Source: CAZKRU01 sp964555235
GTDB lineage: Bacteria; Verrucomicrobiota; Verrucomicrobiia; Methylacidiphilales; CAMAQI01
Reading direction: 5' to 3'
Length of the DNA: 56,492 nucleotides
NCBI GenBank assembly: GCA_964555235.1
Contig: CAZKRU010000020.1
Span: forward strand, 1 to 56,492
Shown here: positions 33,248 through 41,325 of the stretch, in pieces
Layout of the letters: every line of letters starts with the position of its first letter
Position numbering within the stretch: the stretch's first letter is position 1
Notes under the pieces: model-generated
What the model was told of the DNA's origin: nothing
Databases searched by the model: none
What the model saw: the letters and a program-made list of their open reading frames with translations, nothing else
Position numbers and translations under genes: made by a program

Positions 33248-34161
33248 GCTCGATTTTTAACTTCGCGCCGATAGGGCATTCCGGCTTGTGCTCCAACTCG
33301 AGTGACAGCGATCGCCGCAGCACGAATCGCGCGAGTAATCGTTTTTTCCATCGGAAGTTTTTCCGCAATTCCGACGGCCAGCCAGCCGGTAAAACAGTCT
33401 CCAGCTCCGACCGTATCCACGACTTTGACTTTTGGCGCGGGAAACCGTTGGGTTTTTGCCCCATCACTCCAAAGAACTCCTCGAGCGCCGAGCGTGATGA
33501 CCACATGACGGCATCCGGAACGATGGAGTGTGCGAAGTCCTTCCTTCACCGATTTTTTCCCGCTAACGATAGAGAGTTCGTGTTCGTTTGGAGTTAATAC
33601 AAATACTTGCTTCAGGATTGAAGCGGGAAGCGGTTGTGCCGGGCCAGGATTTAAAATAAAAGGAACTCCGGCTTTCATCGCGAGACGGGCGGCTTCTTGA
33701 ACGGCGGGGAGTGGGATTTCGAGCGGCGCAACAACGGATCCGGCGCGTTGGATCGATGCCGCGTGATGACGGACCTGCGCGGAGGTCAAAAGATCATTGG
33801 CGGAATGCGCAACGGCGATCGAATTTTCGCGCGATTTTCCTCCGATTAAAATCAGGGCAATCCCGCTCGTGGCTCCGCGCAGAACTTTAAATCCGCGAAG
33901 GCCGATCCCTTCCGCGCGAAGTCCTGCCGCGGCGCGCTTCCCGTAATTGTCATCCCCTCGCGCGCCAATAAACGAAACCCGGGCTCCGGCTCGAGCCGCC
34001 GCGACCGCTTGGTTCGCTCCCTTCCCTCCCGCATGCTGTGCGAAATTTCCCCCGAGTAACGTTTCGCCGGGTCCCGGAAGTCGGTCGCAGGTGATGACGA
34101 GATCGGTATTGGAACTGCCGACGACACAGACGCGGGGGAGTAGGTGAGATTTGGATTTCAC
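33244..34161 (-). CDS. rbsK: Ribokinase (PfkB family)
   Basis: A 305-residue PfkB-type sugar kinase that would phosphorylate ribose at C5 in the cytoplasm. VVGSSNTDLVITCDRLPGPGETL split over residues 13-35 and HAGGKGANQAVAAAR near 43-57 form the N-terminal substrate region typical of ribokinase. DTVGAGDCFTGW near 248-259 carries the catalytic Asp and the anion hole. LTPNEHE near 188 is the conserved middle motif. The start is GTG 34161. No ribose transporter is nearby. Other PfkB sugar kinases cannot be fully excluded, but the N-terminal region favours RbsK. Confidence 0.88.
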   Translation of the reverse strand: MKSKSHLLPRVCVVGSSNTDLVITCDRLPGPGETLLGGNFAQHAGGKGANQAVAAARAGARVSFIGARGDDNYGKRAAAGLRAEGIGLRGFKVLRGATSGIALILIGGKSRENSIAVAHSANDLLTSAQVRHHAASIQRAGSVVAPLEIPLPAVQEAARLAMKAGVPFILNPGPAQPLPASILKQVFVLTPNEHELSIVSGKKSVKEGLRTLHRSGCRHVVITLGARGVLWSDGAKTQRFPAPKVKVVDTVGAGDCFTGWLAVGIAEKLPMEKTITRAIRAAAIAVTRVGAQAGMPYRREVKNRA

Positions 34162-34213
34162 CGAGGCAGTGTGGCGAATGGTGGTAAGATTTTCAATGGG
34201 GATTCTGTTTTAA

Positions 34214-34348
34214 TGGATAGAGGGACGTGCTGTAGCTCTTGATGAGGCGGCGCATCAAAAACTGAATAGGCGGGAGCTGGTTAAAATTCAAAACGAAATT
34301 GAGGAGAGACACGATGAAATTAAATCAGCTTGGAAAATAATTTCCTAA
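34214..34348 (+). pseudogene. Remnant of a DUF4160 gene
   Basis: An open stretch with no proper start encodes WIEGRAVALDEAAHQ and then NRRELVKIQNEIEER...EIKSAW before a stop. This resembles the C-terminal third of DUF4160 proteins (F-W-L-x-P-V-x-L-A...L-N-R-R-E-L-x-x-I...W). The N-terminal two thirds are missing upstream, where only noncoding sequence is seen. DUF4160 proteins are often paired with a DUF2442 partner in toxin-antitoxin-like units; no partner is present. Confidence 0.5.
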
Positions 34349-34384
34349 ATTCCTGCTCGCCTCAGAGGAATGAATTTTCGAAAA

Positions 34385-35620
34385 TCACTCAGCGGTTTTT
34401 AAAACAATCACCGAGTTAATCCCGCCAAAGCCGAAGGAGTTGCTCATGGCCGTGCGGAACGGTTGATTCAATCCAGTCTCCATGACGAGACGAAGGCCTT
34501 CGGGAATTTCGGGCTCAGTGCAGCCGACGGTTGGAGGGATTCGTTGATGATGCAGCGCGAGCGCGGTGATCGCGGCTTCGATGGCTCCGGTGGCGCCGAG
34601 CGGGTGTCCGGTGTACCCTTTGGTGCCACTGACCGACGGTCCGGAGGCTCCAAAAACTTTCAAAATCGCGCCGGCTTCGTGTCCATCATTCATCGGAGTG
34701 CTGCTGGCGTGGGCATTGAGATAATCAATTTGATCCGGACGCAATTGCGCTTCGTTCAGGGCGGCATGCATGGCGGCAATCGCGGCTTCTCCATTCGGAA
34801 GGGATGCGGTCATGTGATAGGCATCGTTGTTCAGGGAATAGCCGAGGACTTCGGCATAAATCCGGGCTCCCCGTTGAAGCGCTTGATTGCGCTCTTCCAA
34901 TATCAGTGCGGCGGCTCCTTCTGCCATGACAAATCCGTTGCGATACCGATCAAAGGGCCGGCAGGCCAAGGAGGGATCGATTGCCTCGCGAGACATTGTT
35001 TTGAGAATATCAAAGGCTCCAAAGGTCAGTGGCGAAAGCGGTGCTTCGGACGCGCCGGCAATCATCGTGGTGGCATACCCTTCCCGAATCGCACGAAAGG
35101 CTTCCCCCACCGCGACCGTTCCGGATGCGCAACTGTTAGAATTGGTCGTGCCATAACCGCGCAATCCGAAAGCAATCGCGATATTGCTGTGGGCGGCTCC
35201 TCCAAAAACCTGAAGCGCGAGCGGTGCGGGAATGGCGTCGATCCCCTGATGAACAAAAGCCTGATGATTCTCCTCCGCACCTGCGATACCACCGAGAGCG
35301 GTTCCCCAACTGCAGCCAATTTCAGAACGGGGATGATCGGAATCGAGCGCGAGTCCGGCATCCTGCAGGGCCTGAGCCGCCGTAATGACCGAAAATTGGG
35401 CGTAACGATCCAGCCGTTTGCTCTTGTGCTTGGGAAGATAATCATCCACACAAAAACCGTCGAGCTCCCCGGCACATTTGGCCTGATAGGCGGCGGTATC
35501 AAAACGAGTGAGAAAACGGATTCCGGATTTTTCGCGAAGAATTCCATTCCAAAGTCCTTCCACTCCATTGCCGATTGGAGTGAGGGCGCCGATTCCGGTG
35601 ATGACAACGCGCGGCTTCAT
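34385..35620 (-). CDS. fabF: Beta-ketoacyl-ACP synthase II-like enzyme
   Basis: A 411-residue condensing enzyme with KPRVVITGIGALTPIGNG at the start. The Cys-His-His triad is visible: SNSCASGT with Cys near 163, LNAHASSTPMND with His near 303, and KGYTGHPLGATGA with His near 333. It extends an acyl-ACP by two carbons using malonyl-ACP. ATG 35620 is chosen because it begins the conserved strand and overlaps the stop of the SRPBCC gene (ATGA). No acpP or fabG is adjacent, which is unusual for the housekeeping fabF. A specialised fatty-acid or polyketide step with the SRPBCC partner is possible. Confidence 0.88.
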   Translation of the reverse strand: MKPRVVITGIGALTPIGNGVEGLWNGILREKSGIRFLTRFDTAAYQAKCAGELDGFCVDDYLPKHKSKRLDRYAQFSVITAAQALQDAGLALDSDHPRSEIGCSWGTALGGIAGAEENHQAFVHQGIDAIPAPLALQVFGGAAHSNIAIAFGLRGYGTTNSNSCASGTVAVGEAFRAIREGYATTMIAGASEAPLSPLTFGAFDILKTMSREAIDPSLACRPFDRYRNGFVMAEGAAALILEERNQALQRGARIYAEVLGYSLNNDAYHMTASLPNGEAAIAAMHAALNEAQLRPDQIDYLNAHASSTPMNDGHEAGAILKVFGASGPSVSGTKGYTGHPLGATGAIEAAITALALHHQRIPPTVGCTEPEIPEGLRLVMETGLNQPFRTAMSNSFGFGGINSVIVLKTAE

Positions 35621-36063
35621 TTTTCCAACAATTTCTTGAGCCCTGCGAGGGTTTTCGGAGCGATGTGGTCGATGAGCCATTCGCCGATGATTTGGTTGGC
35701 GACAAAATCTCCGATGATGGGCCAGTCGAGGTGAAAATCATGGGCAATGGTAATGAAGACGCCGTCCGGCCGTTCGTAAAAATTCCAGACGACCTTCATT
35801 CCGCGTGTCGTCGGCTTGAGGTGTTCGAAATAAAGCGCAGGAACCGTCCGATCGACGGAAAAGATCGAGACCCACTCCAGCGGAATACCCGTGCGATAAG
35901 CGGCCATTTGAACAATGCCGCCGTCCCGTCCGTCCGCAAGACGGGAGAGAAATCGGTTAAATCGGTAGTGAGGGAGAAACGTTGGCCATTGTTCCAGATC
36001 GGCTGCTTTCTCGACAATTAAATCGAGAGGGGCGTTGATCAGAATGGACGAAACCGAGCGCAT
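35617..36063 (-). CDS. SRPBCC-family cyclase/aromatase-like or lipid-binding protein
   Basis: A 148-residue protein with the helix-grip fold pattern: RSVSSILINAPLDLIVEKAADLEQWP at the N-terminus with the typical A-P...V-x-x-x-x-x-D-x-x-x-W-P wording, mid strands, then a long C-terminal helix. The family includes polyketide cyclases/aromatases, CoQ-binding COQ10 proteins and START-like domains. It has no signal peptide. Its stop and the fabF start overlap, so the two are produced together. A cyclase for a ketoacyl product of the neighbouring synthase is an attractive inference; simple lipid binding is the alternative. Confidence 0.78.
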   Translation of the reverse strand: MRSVSSILINAPLDLIVEKAADLEQWPTFLPHYRFNRFLSRLADGRDGGIVQMAAYRTGIPLEWVSIFSVDRTVPALYFEHLKPTTRGMKVVWNFYERPDGVFITIAHDFHLDWPIIGDFVANQIIGEWLIDHIAPKTLAGLKKLLEK

Positions 36064-36120
36064 TCCGGTTAGGGTGCGAGAAGAGAGGAAGGCGGGCGAG
36101 AGAAAAATTTACGATCCATT

Positions 36121-36210
36121 CCTCGCGCGGAGGCGCGGAGTGCGCCGAGGTCTGAATTACAATTAAAAATAAAACGGATTTTCTCGGCGTTCTCCGCGCC
36201 TCCGCGCGAA
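36121..36210. repeat. Inverted repeat family B, copy 1
   Basis: cctcgcgcggaggcgcgg (36121-36138) and tctccgcgcctccgcgcg (36191-36208) are near-complementary. Related sequence lies at 37450-37511 and 44056-44133. It is in the gap between the SRPBCC and response-regulator genes. Confidence 0.75.
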
Positions 36211-36273
36211 AAATCGACCTCTGAACGGTCCCACGCGCTTGCGTTTAAAAGAAATCCTGATTAGGCTCCGTCC

Positions 36274-36645
36274 GTGGCTCCAAGACTTCAAAACCGGCAA
36301 CTGGTGATTGTGGACGACGATCCGAGTATTCTCAGTTCGCTCGAGCGCTGGTTTCGTGGGCGTAACGGGGTTCGAGGCTTTCCGAACGGAGAGGCGTTGA
36401 TGGAGGAGATTTCGGATCTCGAGGGGACGCACGTTTTTATTATTGATTACCATCTTCCTGGAGTTCAAGGGGATGAGTTGATGGGGTTAATCAAAAGTCG
36501 TTATCCGGATGCCAAATTCGTGGCGATTACGGCCAAGTTGGACTGGAAAGCGATTCAAGAGGGGGATCGGGTCGGTTGGGATGGACTTCTCTTGAAGCCG
36601 TTTGATCCGTCGGTTTTAGAAGAAAATATTCTGTCCATTTTGTAA
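36274..36645 (+). CDS. Stand-alone response-regulator receiver
   Basis: A 123-residue CheY-like receiver with a GTG start. The acidic pocket is DDD at 14-16, the phosphoacceptor is Asp 58 (IIDYHLPG), the switch Thr is 86 (ITAK) and the conserved Lys is 108 (LLKPFD). There is no output domain, so it acts through a partner. No histidine kinase is adjacent. The reading frame begins with MAPRLQNRQLVIVDDD; a purine-rich gaaat lies upstream, so the start is plausible but not strong. It precedes the cytochrome oxidase genes by 24 nt, but a functional link is not evident. Confidence 0.88.
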   Translation: MAPRLQNRQLVIVDDDPSILSSLERWFRGRNGVRGFPNGEALMEEISDLEGTHVFIIDYHLPGVQGDELMGLIKSRYPDAKFVAITAKLDWKAIQEGDRVGWDGLLLKPFDPSVLEENILSIL

Positions 36646-36669
36646 ACTTGTGGCAGGATTTCGCTCCAC

Positions 36670-36786
36670 ATGACCGCAGAAAACCAAAGTACCCTTCAGG
36701 AACGCAATCGTCGCCTTCTCCTCATTATCGCCGCTTTTGCCTTGTCATTGTTCGCGGTTGTGCTGACATTCATCATCGTTAAATAA
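36670..36786 (+). CDS. 38-residue single-helix membrane protein before coxC
   Basis: A 38-codon gene: a polar N-terminus with NRR, then one membrane helix (LLLIIAAFALSLFAVVLTFIIV) and a final Lys. It ends 9 nt before the coxC start and contains the coxC ribosome binding site in its stop region (taaggaa). Small single-helix proteins are common beside cytochrome oxidase subunit genes as accessory or assembly factors. This role is inferred from position and topology. The start has no strong ribosome binding site of its own. Confidence 0.6.
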   Translation: MTAENQSTLQERNRRLLLIIAAFALSLFAVVLTFIIVK

Positions 36787-36795
36787 GGAAATCCT

Positions 36796-37419
36796 ATGGA
36801 AGCTGTAGCACATCAATCCCATCAAGACGAACACGACGTCATCGGAACAGCAAAATTCGGAATGAAGCTCTTTTTGGCTTCCGAGTTTATGCTCTTCGCG
36901 GCCCTTTTTGCTGCTTACATTATTTTGCGAAACAGTGGAGCGATCTGGCTGGCTCCTGAGCTGGTGCATCACTTTTCAGGGCTTCTGAATACGATTTTGA
37001 TCAATACGGCGATCCTGGTCTCTAGCAGTGTCACCTACCACTTCGCAGAAAGTGCGATTGAGCACGGAAAAAGTGGGGTGAAATGGCTTTTTTTAACGAT
37101 GGCGATGGGCGGCTATTTCGTCTGGGGGCAGTATGTGGAGTGGATGCATTTGAAGCACGAAGGAATCTGGTTTGACACCGAGGGGCAGTTCGGTTCGCTC
37201 TTCTTCACGATCACCGGATTTCACGGAGCGCACGTTTTAATCGGGGTGCTGATGATTGCTTACACGATGGGGCGCGCGATGCTTGGTCACTTCTCGAAGC
37301 ACGATCACGTCTTTGTTAAAAACGTCGGTTACTACTGGCACTTCGTTGACGGCGTCTGGATCATTGTTCTCGGGCTTTTCTACGGAGAACATATCTGGGC
37401 CAAGTTCTTCGGGGCTTAA
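36796..37419 (+). CDS. coxC: Cytochrome c oxidase subunit III
   Basis: A 207-residue membrane protein of the heme-copper oxidase subunit III family, with five helices instead of seven, a common bacterial form. FGMKLFLASEFMLFAALFAAY, ILINTAILVSSSV, FTITGFHGAHVLIGVLM and YYWHFVDGVWIIVLGL are diagnostic. It would sit in the inner membrane beside subunit I and stabilise the oxidase. Subunits I, II and IV are not in this window. aaggaa before ATG 36796 is a good ribosome binding site. It is co-transcribed with the 38-residue protein. Confidence 0.95.
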   Translation: MEAVAHQSHQDEHDVIGTAKFGMKLFLASEFMLFAALFAAYIILRNSGAIWLAPELVHHFSGLLNTILINTAILVSSSVTYHFAESAIEHGKSGVKWLFLTMAMGGYFVWGQYVEWMHLKHEGIWFDTEGQFGSLFFTITGFHGAHVLIGVLMIAYTMGRAMLGHFSKHDHVFVKNVGYYWHFVDGVWIIVLGLFYGEHIWAKFFGA

Positions 37420-37433
37420 GTTTTTGTAGCGGG

Positions 37434-37514
37434 TTTCTCGATCCGTATTTCGCGCAGAGATCGCCGAGTTTAAAGCTGTTTTCTCTGCGAACTGGGCGTC
37501 CTCTGCGCGAGGAA
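37434..37514. repeat. Inverted repeat family B, copy 2
   Basis: ttcgcgcagagatcgccgag (37449-37468) faces gtcctctgcgcgaggaaa (37498-37515). ctctgcg occurs twice on the right. It lies in the convergent gap after coxC and before the end of the GT4 gene. Confidence 0.65.
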
Positions 37515-37526
37515 AATCTTCAGACT

Positions 37527-38663
37527 TTATCTCCGCGTCATCGCTTGAATGGAAGCCGCGGCAACCGTTCTTGGATGAAATTCTTCTCGAAAGATTTTGC
37601 CCGCTTTTTCAATCGCTTCTTGAGGGATTTTTTCCGCGTCTCGAATCCCCTGATTTAACGCATCAGGATCTCCAGCGGGAACAACGATTCCGCACGACTC
37701 GCGCTGAATCCAGGATGCTGCGCCGCATTGGTCTGTGACGACAACGGGACGTCCGCAGACGACGGCTTCAATGGCGACGCGATTCATCTCATCAAAGAGT
37801 GATGGAATAACGGCGACGCGGGCTCGAGAGATTCGTTCCCGAAGCAGTTCCGGCGCAAGACTTCCAAGCCATTCAATCGGTAATCCATGGGCGGAATTCC
37901 GAAGATTCGTCGCAAAGGTTTCGCCTTGGGTGGATCCTCCGGCGACAGCATAGCGGCCCTGAGGATTGCGGCGAACGGCTTCAACAAAGATGGGGATCCC
38001 CTTTTTCTCGTTCAAAGCACCGACGGCGAGAATCTCGTCGCTGATCGGTCCGGCGGATGGAGGTGCTTCCAAAAAAACGCTACTGAGCGAGTGGGGGACG
38101 ACAGAAATCTTCGTCGGATCGGCACCGTATTCACGAACGAGCAGATCGGCGACGAGAGGGGAATCGGCCTTCAGATGATCGGCTCGCTGAAAAACTTCGC
38201 CGAGGACGCGTTTTGATTCAAAGCACGGTTTCCCTTGATGGAACGAATAGCGAAGCGAAAAAAGATCAACGGACCATGGGGGAAGTTTTTTAAAATGAGA
38301 GAGCGTGGCGAGAAGAAGTCCGTCGGGTTCTTCGCATTGAGCTTCCACGTGGTCAAAGGGCCCCCATCGATCCAAAAAGGTGGCAAGATCCGAGGCGTCG
38401 GTGGCAAGTTTTCGATGGGGAGTGATTCCTTTGAGAATGCGATCGGCAGCCCACCAACGGAAATGACGTTTCCAGCGTGGCGTGACGATGGCCTGAATTC
38501 CACCAAGGGTGCGCTCTTCAAACCAAGCAGCATCGGGGGACTGAGAGAGGACGGTGACTTCGTGACCGAGATCGCGATAGGCCTGAACCCGCTCCAATTC
38601 AGGGCCTCTTCCGAAGCGACGGGTTTCGTCGCAAAGCCAGCGGCTAACGAAGGCCAGTTTCAA
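37527..38663 (-). CDS. Glycosyltransferase family 4
   Basis: A 378-residue GT-B protein. KLAFVSRWLCDETRRFGRGPELERVQAYRDLGHEV opens the acceptor domain. The donor domain has ILAVGALNEKKGIPIFVEAVR near 212-232 and SLFDEMNRVAIEAVVCGRPVVV near 293-314, the E-x7-E motif of GT4. The start is TTG 38663, overlapping the stop of the upstream hybrid regulator by 4 nt (TTGA), so its translation depends on that of the regulator. It is remote from the polysaccharide cluster and has no further sugar genes beside it. A sugar-responsive operon of regulator and transferase is the simplest reading. Confidence 0.88.
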   Translation of the reverse strand: MKLAFVSRWLCDETRRFGRGPELERVQAYRDLGHEVTVLSQSPDAAWFEERTLGGIQAIVTPRWKRHFRWWAADRILKGITPHRKLATDASDLATFLDRWGPFDHVEAQCEEPDGLLLATLSHFKKLPPWSVDLFSLRYSFHQGKPCFESKRVLGEVFQRADHLKADSPLVADLLVREYGADPTKISVVPHSLSSVFLEAPPSAGPISDEILAVGALNEKKGIPIFVEAVRRNPQGRYAVAGGSTQGETFATNLRNSAHGLPIEWLGSLAPELLRERISRARVAVIPSLFDEMNRVAIEAVVCGRPVVVTDQCGAASWIQRESCGIVVPAGDPDALNQGIRDAEKIPQEAIEKAGKIFREEFHPRTVAAASIQAMTRR

Positions 38664-39832
38664 AACTTGAGAAGCGCTTCGTCGGCATCGTAGGTGATGC
38701 GCGAGGTTTTTTTCGCAGTGGCATCGACGGAGGGACGCGCGGCACCCAAGCGACCCAGGACCGAGTGTCGAATCACGAGTTCTGTTGGAACGACGATGCG
38801 AATCGGCATTTGACGGTGATGGAGCTCGTTGAAAAGGGTGGTGGCCGCCAGTTTGCCAATCTCTTTTCCTTGAATCTCCACCGACGTAAGCGCGGGTTGA
38901 GCAATCAGATTCAGAATGGTGTTGTAAAATCCGGTGATCCCGAGATCGCCAGGAACATTGAGCCCGCTTTGCTTGAGTTCGTTAATTAATTCAAACGCAT
39001 CGCGATCCGACCCACAGACCATGACTGTCGGCCGAGGAGTCATCTTGACGAGGGCTTGTGCCACACGGGCCGCCATGCCGGGCTCATACGGGTCCTGGTA
39101 AACGAAAGTCCGCGGAGTTTTGAATCCGGCATTTTGCATCACATACTCAAAACCGGCCAATCGCTGTTGGTGGCCGTGATGGTTTCGAATTCCCATGGTG
39201 TAATAAAAGATCCGCTCGTGGCCTTGTTGCAGGAGGTAGCGGGTGAGTTGAGTCAGGCCATTAAAATTATCGGAACAGATGGCGGGAAAATCCTGTTGAT
39301 AGACGGTCGTGTTGCCAACCATCACGGTCGGAATTTTTTGTTTACGAATGAGGCGGCGGAGCTCTGCGTTGAACTCTCCCGAAATCGCCATTCCTCGAGC
39401 CCCTGATGCGACGAGTTTTTTAAGAAAATCTTCGGGATTCGTTTTTCCATTGAAATGGTGAATGACTTGAAGACTTGCTCCGTGCGCTTCGAGAATTTGA
39501 GAGAACCCGATTAGGTAATCGATATAAATGGCATAGGGAGTATTGAATAGATCTGCATTTACGAGATAAACAAAGCGCTCTTGATGGTCTAGGGGGCCCG
39601 AAGCTGGAACGAATCCGTGGGGAGTTTCGACGAGGAGCTCTTCTTGAGTGAGTCGGGTGAGGGCTCCGTGAACAATCGCCCGGGGCATTCTCAATAAATT
39701 TGTGATTTTGGCTTCGGAGAGCGGATCGCATCCGAGCAGGTGACTTTGGGTGACGATCTTGAGAAAGCCGTAGACGCGTTCTTGAATGAGTTCCGTGGTC
39801 GGATATCCCCCGGGGGTAGTGTCAAAGCTCAC
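38660..39832 (-). CDS. Hybrid transcription regulator: GntR-like HTH plus LacI-type sensor (second)
   Basis: A 390-residue paralog of the regulator at 28532-29680. Residues 10-75 form the winged helix (ELIQERVYGFLKIVTQSHLLGCDPLSEAKITNLLRMPR, split here), and 85-365 the LacI-type sensor with MVGNTTVYQQDFPAICSDN, VMVCGSDRDAFELINELK and GITGFYNTILN. A polar C-terminal tail of about 30 residues follows. It begins at GTG 39832. The gene is coupled by overlap to the GT4 gene downstream. The effector, probably a carbohydrate, is unknown. Confidence 0.93.
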   Translation of the reverse strand: MSFDTTPGGYPTTELIQERVYGFLKIVTQSHLLGCDPLSEAKITNLLRMPRAIVHGALTRLTQEELLVETPHGFVPASGPLDHQERFVYLVNADLFNTPYAIYIDYLIGFSQILEAHGASLQVIHHFNGKTNPEDFLKKLVASGARGMAISGEFNAELRRLIRKQKIPTVMVGNTTVYQQDFPAICSDNFNGLTQLTRYLLQQGHERIFYYTMGIRNHHGHQQRLAGFEYVMQNAGFKTPRTFVYQDPYEPGMAARVAQALVKMTPRPTVMVCGSDRDAFELINELKQSGLNVPGDLGITGFYNTILNLIAQPALTSVEIQGKEIGKLAATTLFNELHHRQMPIRIVVPTELVIRHSVLGRLGAARPSVDATAKKTSRITYDADEALLKF

Positions 39833-40060
39833 GAGGGAATCCTAAGCCGGAGCTTTGGGGAGACAAGGCGAAAAAGGGGGGAGATCCTTTGGTGGGGCCA
39901 ATCGTCCCGATGGGCCGGGCGCGGACTGCAGGCTCACTCGGAGGTTGGTTGCTGCCAAGAAAGCTTGAGTGGGCGGTTGAAGATCGGTAGGGATAAGAAA
40001 TGTGTTCCAAGGCTCCATTTTTTTCGTTTTGAAAAACGAAAGAATGCTAATCCAGAGCCC

Positions 40061-40110
40061 GGACACCTCCCCGAAAAACATTCGGGGCAGGCAGGAGAGG
40101 CGTTTCACCC
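40061..40110. repeat. Palindromic repeat family A, copy 3
   Basis: ggacacctccccgaa (40061-40075) faces ttcggggcag...ggagaggcgttt (40081-40105). It matches the copies at 19792-19836 and 23999-24044. The right arm touches the end of the minus-strand gene at 40105. Confidence 0.78.
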
Positions 40111-41196
40111 CTTCAGCGAAAAAATCCTTCCAGGGGCCGGCTTCGTGAAGGCTTGGTAGATGCCGTCGAGGGTGTTTCGAATGATTTTAAAATTATCCGG
40201 CGCGGGAGTGGATTCGTTGGCGGGACTTTTTTGAGTGAAGTCCGGTTCGGAGATGATGTATTGCCCGCCTGAGGTGTATCGTCCGTCAATGACCGCTTTG
40301 CCGTTGATGCGATTACCATTAAACGTGTAAGTCCCGGAGACGAAATTGCGTCCGTTGGTCAGTTCAGTTTCGTTGACGACATATTTGCCCGAAGAAGAGT
40401 AGGTTCCTTCGATAATGAGCTCACCTTGAGAGGTGTATTGATTGAGAATTTGAAAGGTGCTGTGAACGGCGTTTTGACCATTCGTGAGAAGTTGCCCGGT
40501 CTCGACTTTTTGTCCGCCGACCTGGATATCCTTGGTGCCAACTTGCAGCGCCGCGTTGTCCAACTGTTGAATTTCAAGGCGATAACTTCCATCCCGGAAT
40601 TGTGCGTCCTTGATGTAGTACGGGCCGGGCTTGAGGAGATCGCCTTTGGCATAGAGGAGTCCATCAAAGGGGAACTGTTGCCCAATGGAGTCATTATTGC
40701 TGGTAGAGTATTGGCCATTGAGGACTTGTTTGGAGGTGGCCGAAACCTGGGTTCGATAGAGGCCTTGAAGAAAATACTGACCGTTCACCGGGAACTGTCC
40801 TTGCGAGGAATTGGAATTTTGCTGCGACGGCTGGCTGTTCACATTAAATTCGGTATTGATGAGAAAACGGCCTTTGAGAGAGCTCCCAAACGGGAGCGGA
40901 GAGCTTCCGCTCTCCAGATAGACAACACGCACTGCATAGGATCCAGAGTCGCTGGAGCCGCGAGTCACGGGCGTGACATTTTTTTGTTCAAGCACTTTGA
41001 GTCCTTGCGAGCGAATTTGATCGAGCGTGTAGACACCAATCTGCGATGCGTTCGCCGTGGTCGAGCGTGCTTTTTCGGGAGAGAAATCGGAGGTCGATTT
41101 GTCCGAAGTCGGGCTTAAATTTCGAAACGTCAAAGGGCGCGAACCAGAGCCATCCTGAAAATAAAATAAATTATTACTTAAGGAATTCGTTTCCAC
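40105..41196 (-). CDS. Repetitive Gly/Tyr/Asn-rich protein, unrecognised
   Basis: A 363-residue protein with no known family. It lacks a signal peptide. The N-terminal 110 residues are Ser/Thr-rich and polar. From about 130 to 325 it is built of short irregular repeats in which G-x-Y alternates with polar turns, for example NGQYFLQGLYR, EGTYSSSGKYVV, VSGTYTFNGNR and IDGRYTSGGQYII. The pattern suggests a repeated beta-strand structure. GTG 41196 is the only start before the body of the protein. The gene stands alone between two repeat elements. Amino-acid composition (Asn, Gln, Ser, Tyr) differs from its neighbours and fits a surface or structural protein, but no export signal is visible. Confidence 0.68.
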   Translation of the reverse strand: METNSLSNNLFYFQDGSGSRPLTFRNLSPTSDKSTSDFSPEKARSTTANASQIGVYTLDQIRSQGLKVLEQKNVTPVTRGSSDSGSYAVRVVYLESGSSPLPFGSSLKGRFLINTEFNVNSQPSQQNSNSSQGQFPVNGQYFLQGLYRTQVSATSKQVLNGQYSTSNNDSIGQQFPFDGLLYAKGDLLKPGPYYIKDAQFRDGSYRLEIQQLDNAALQVGTKDIQVGGQKVETGQLLTNGQNAVHSTFQILNQYTSQGELIIEGTYSSSGKYVVNETELTNGRNFVSGTYTFNGNRINGKAVIDGRYTSGGQYIISEPDFTQKSPANESTPAPDNFKIIRNTLDGIYQAFTKPAPGRIFSLKG

Positions 41197-41325
41197 ACCG
41201 ATAACCTATCAGGGAGTCCGCACGGATTCAACTAAAAATTATTTTATAACTCGTTGTTGGTCTGATATTTATAAATAAATAGAGGCCCCGGGATGGCTTT
41301 GCCTTTTTGGGAGGTTTTCGAAAAT

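Noticed and set aside
34463..35734. Long open frame (423 codons) antisense to fabF
   Set aside because: Opposes a gene with intact catalytic motifs; the translation has no known domain or membrane pattern.
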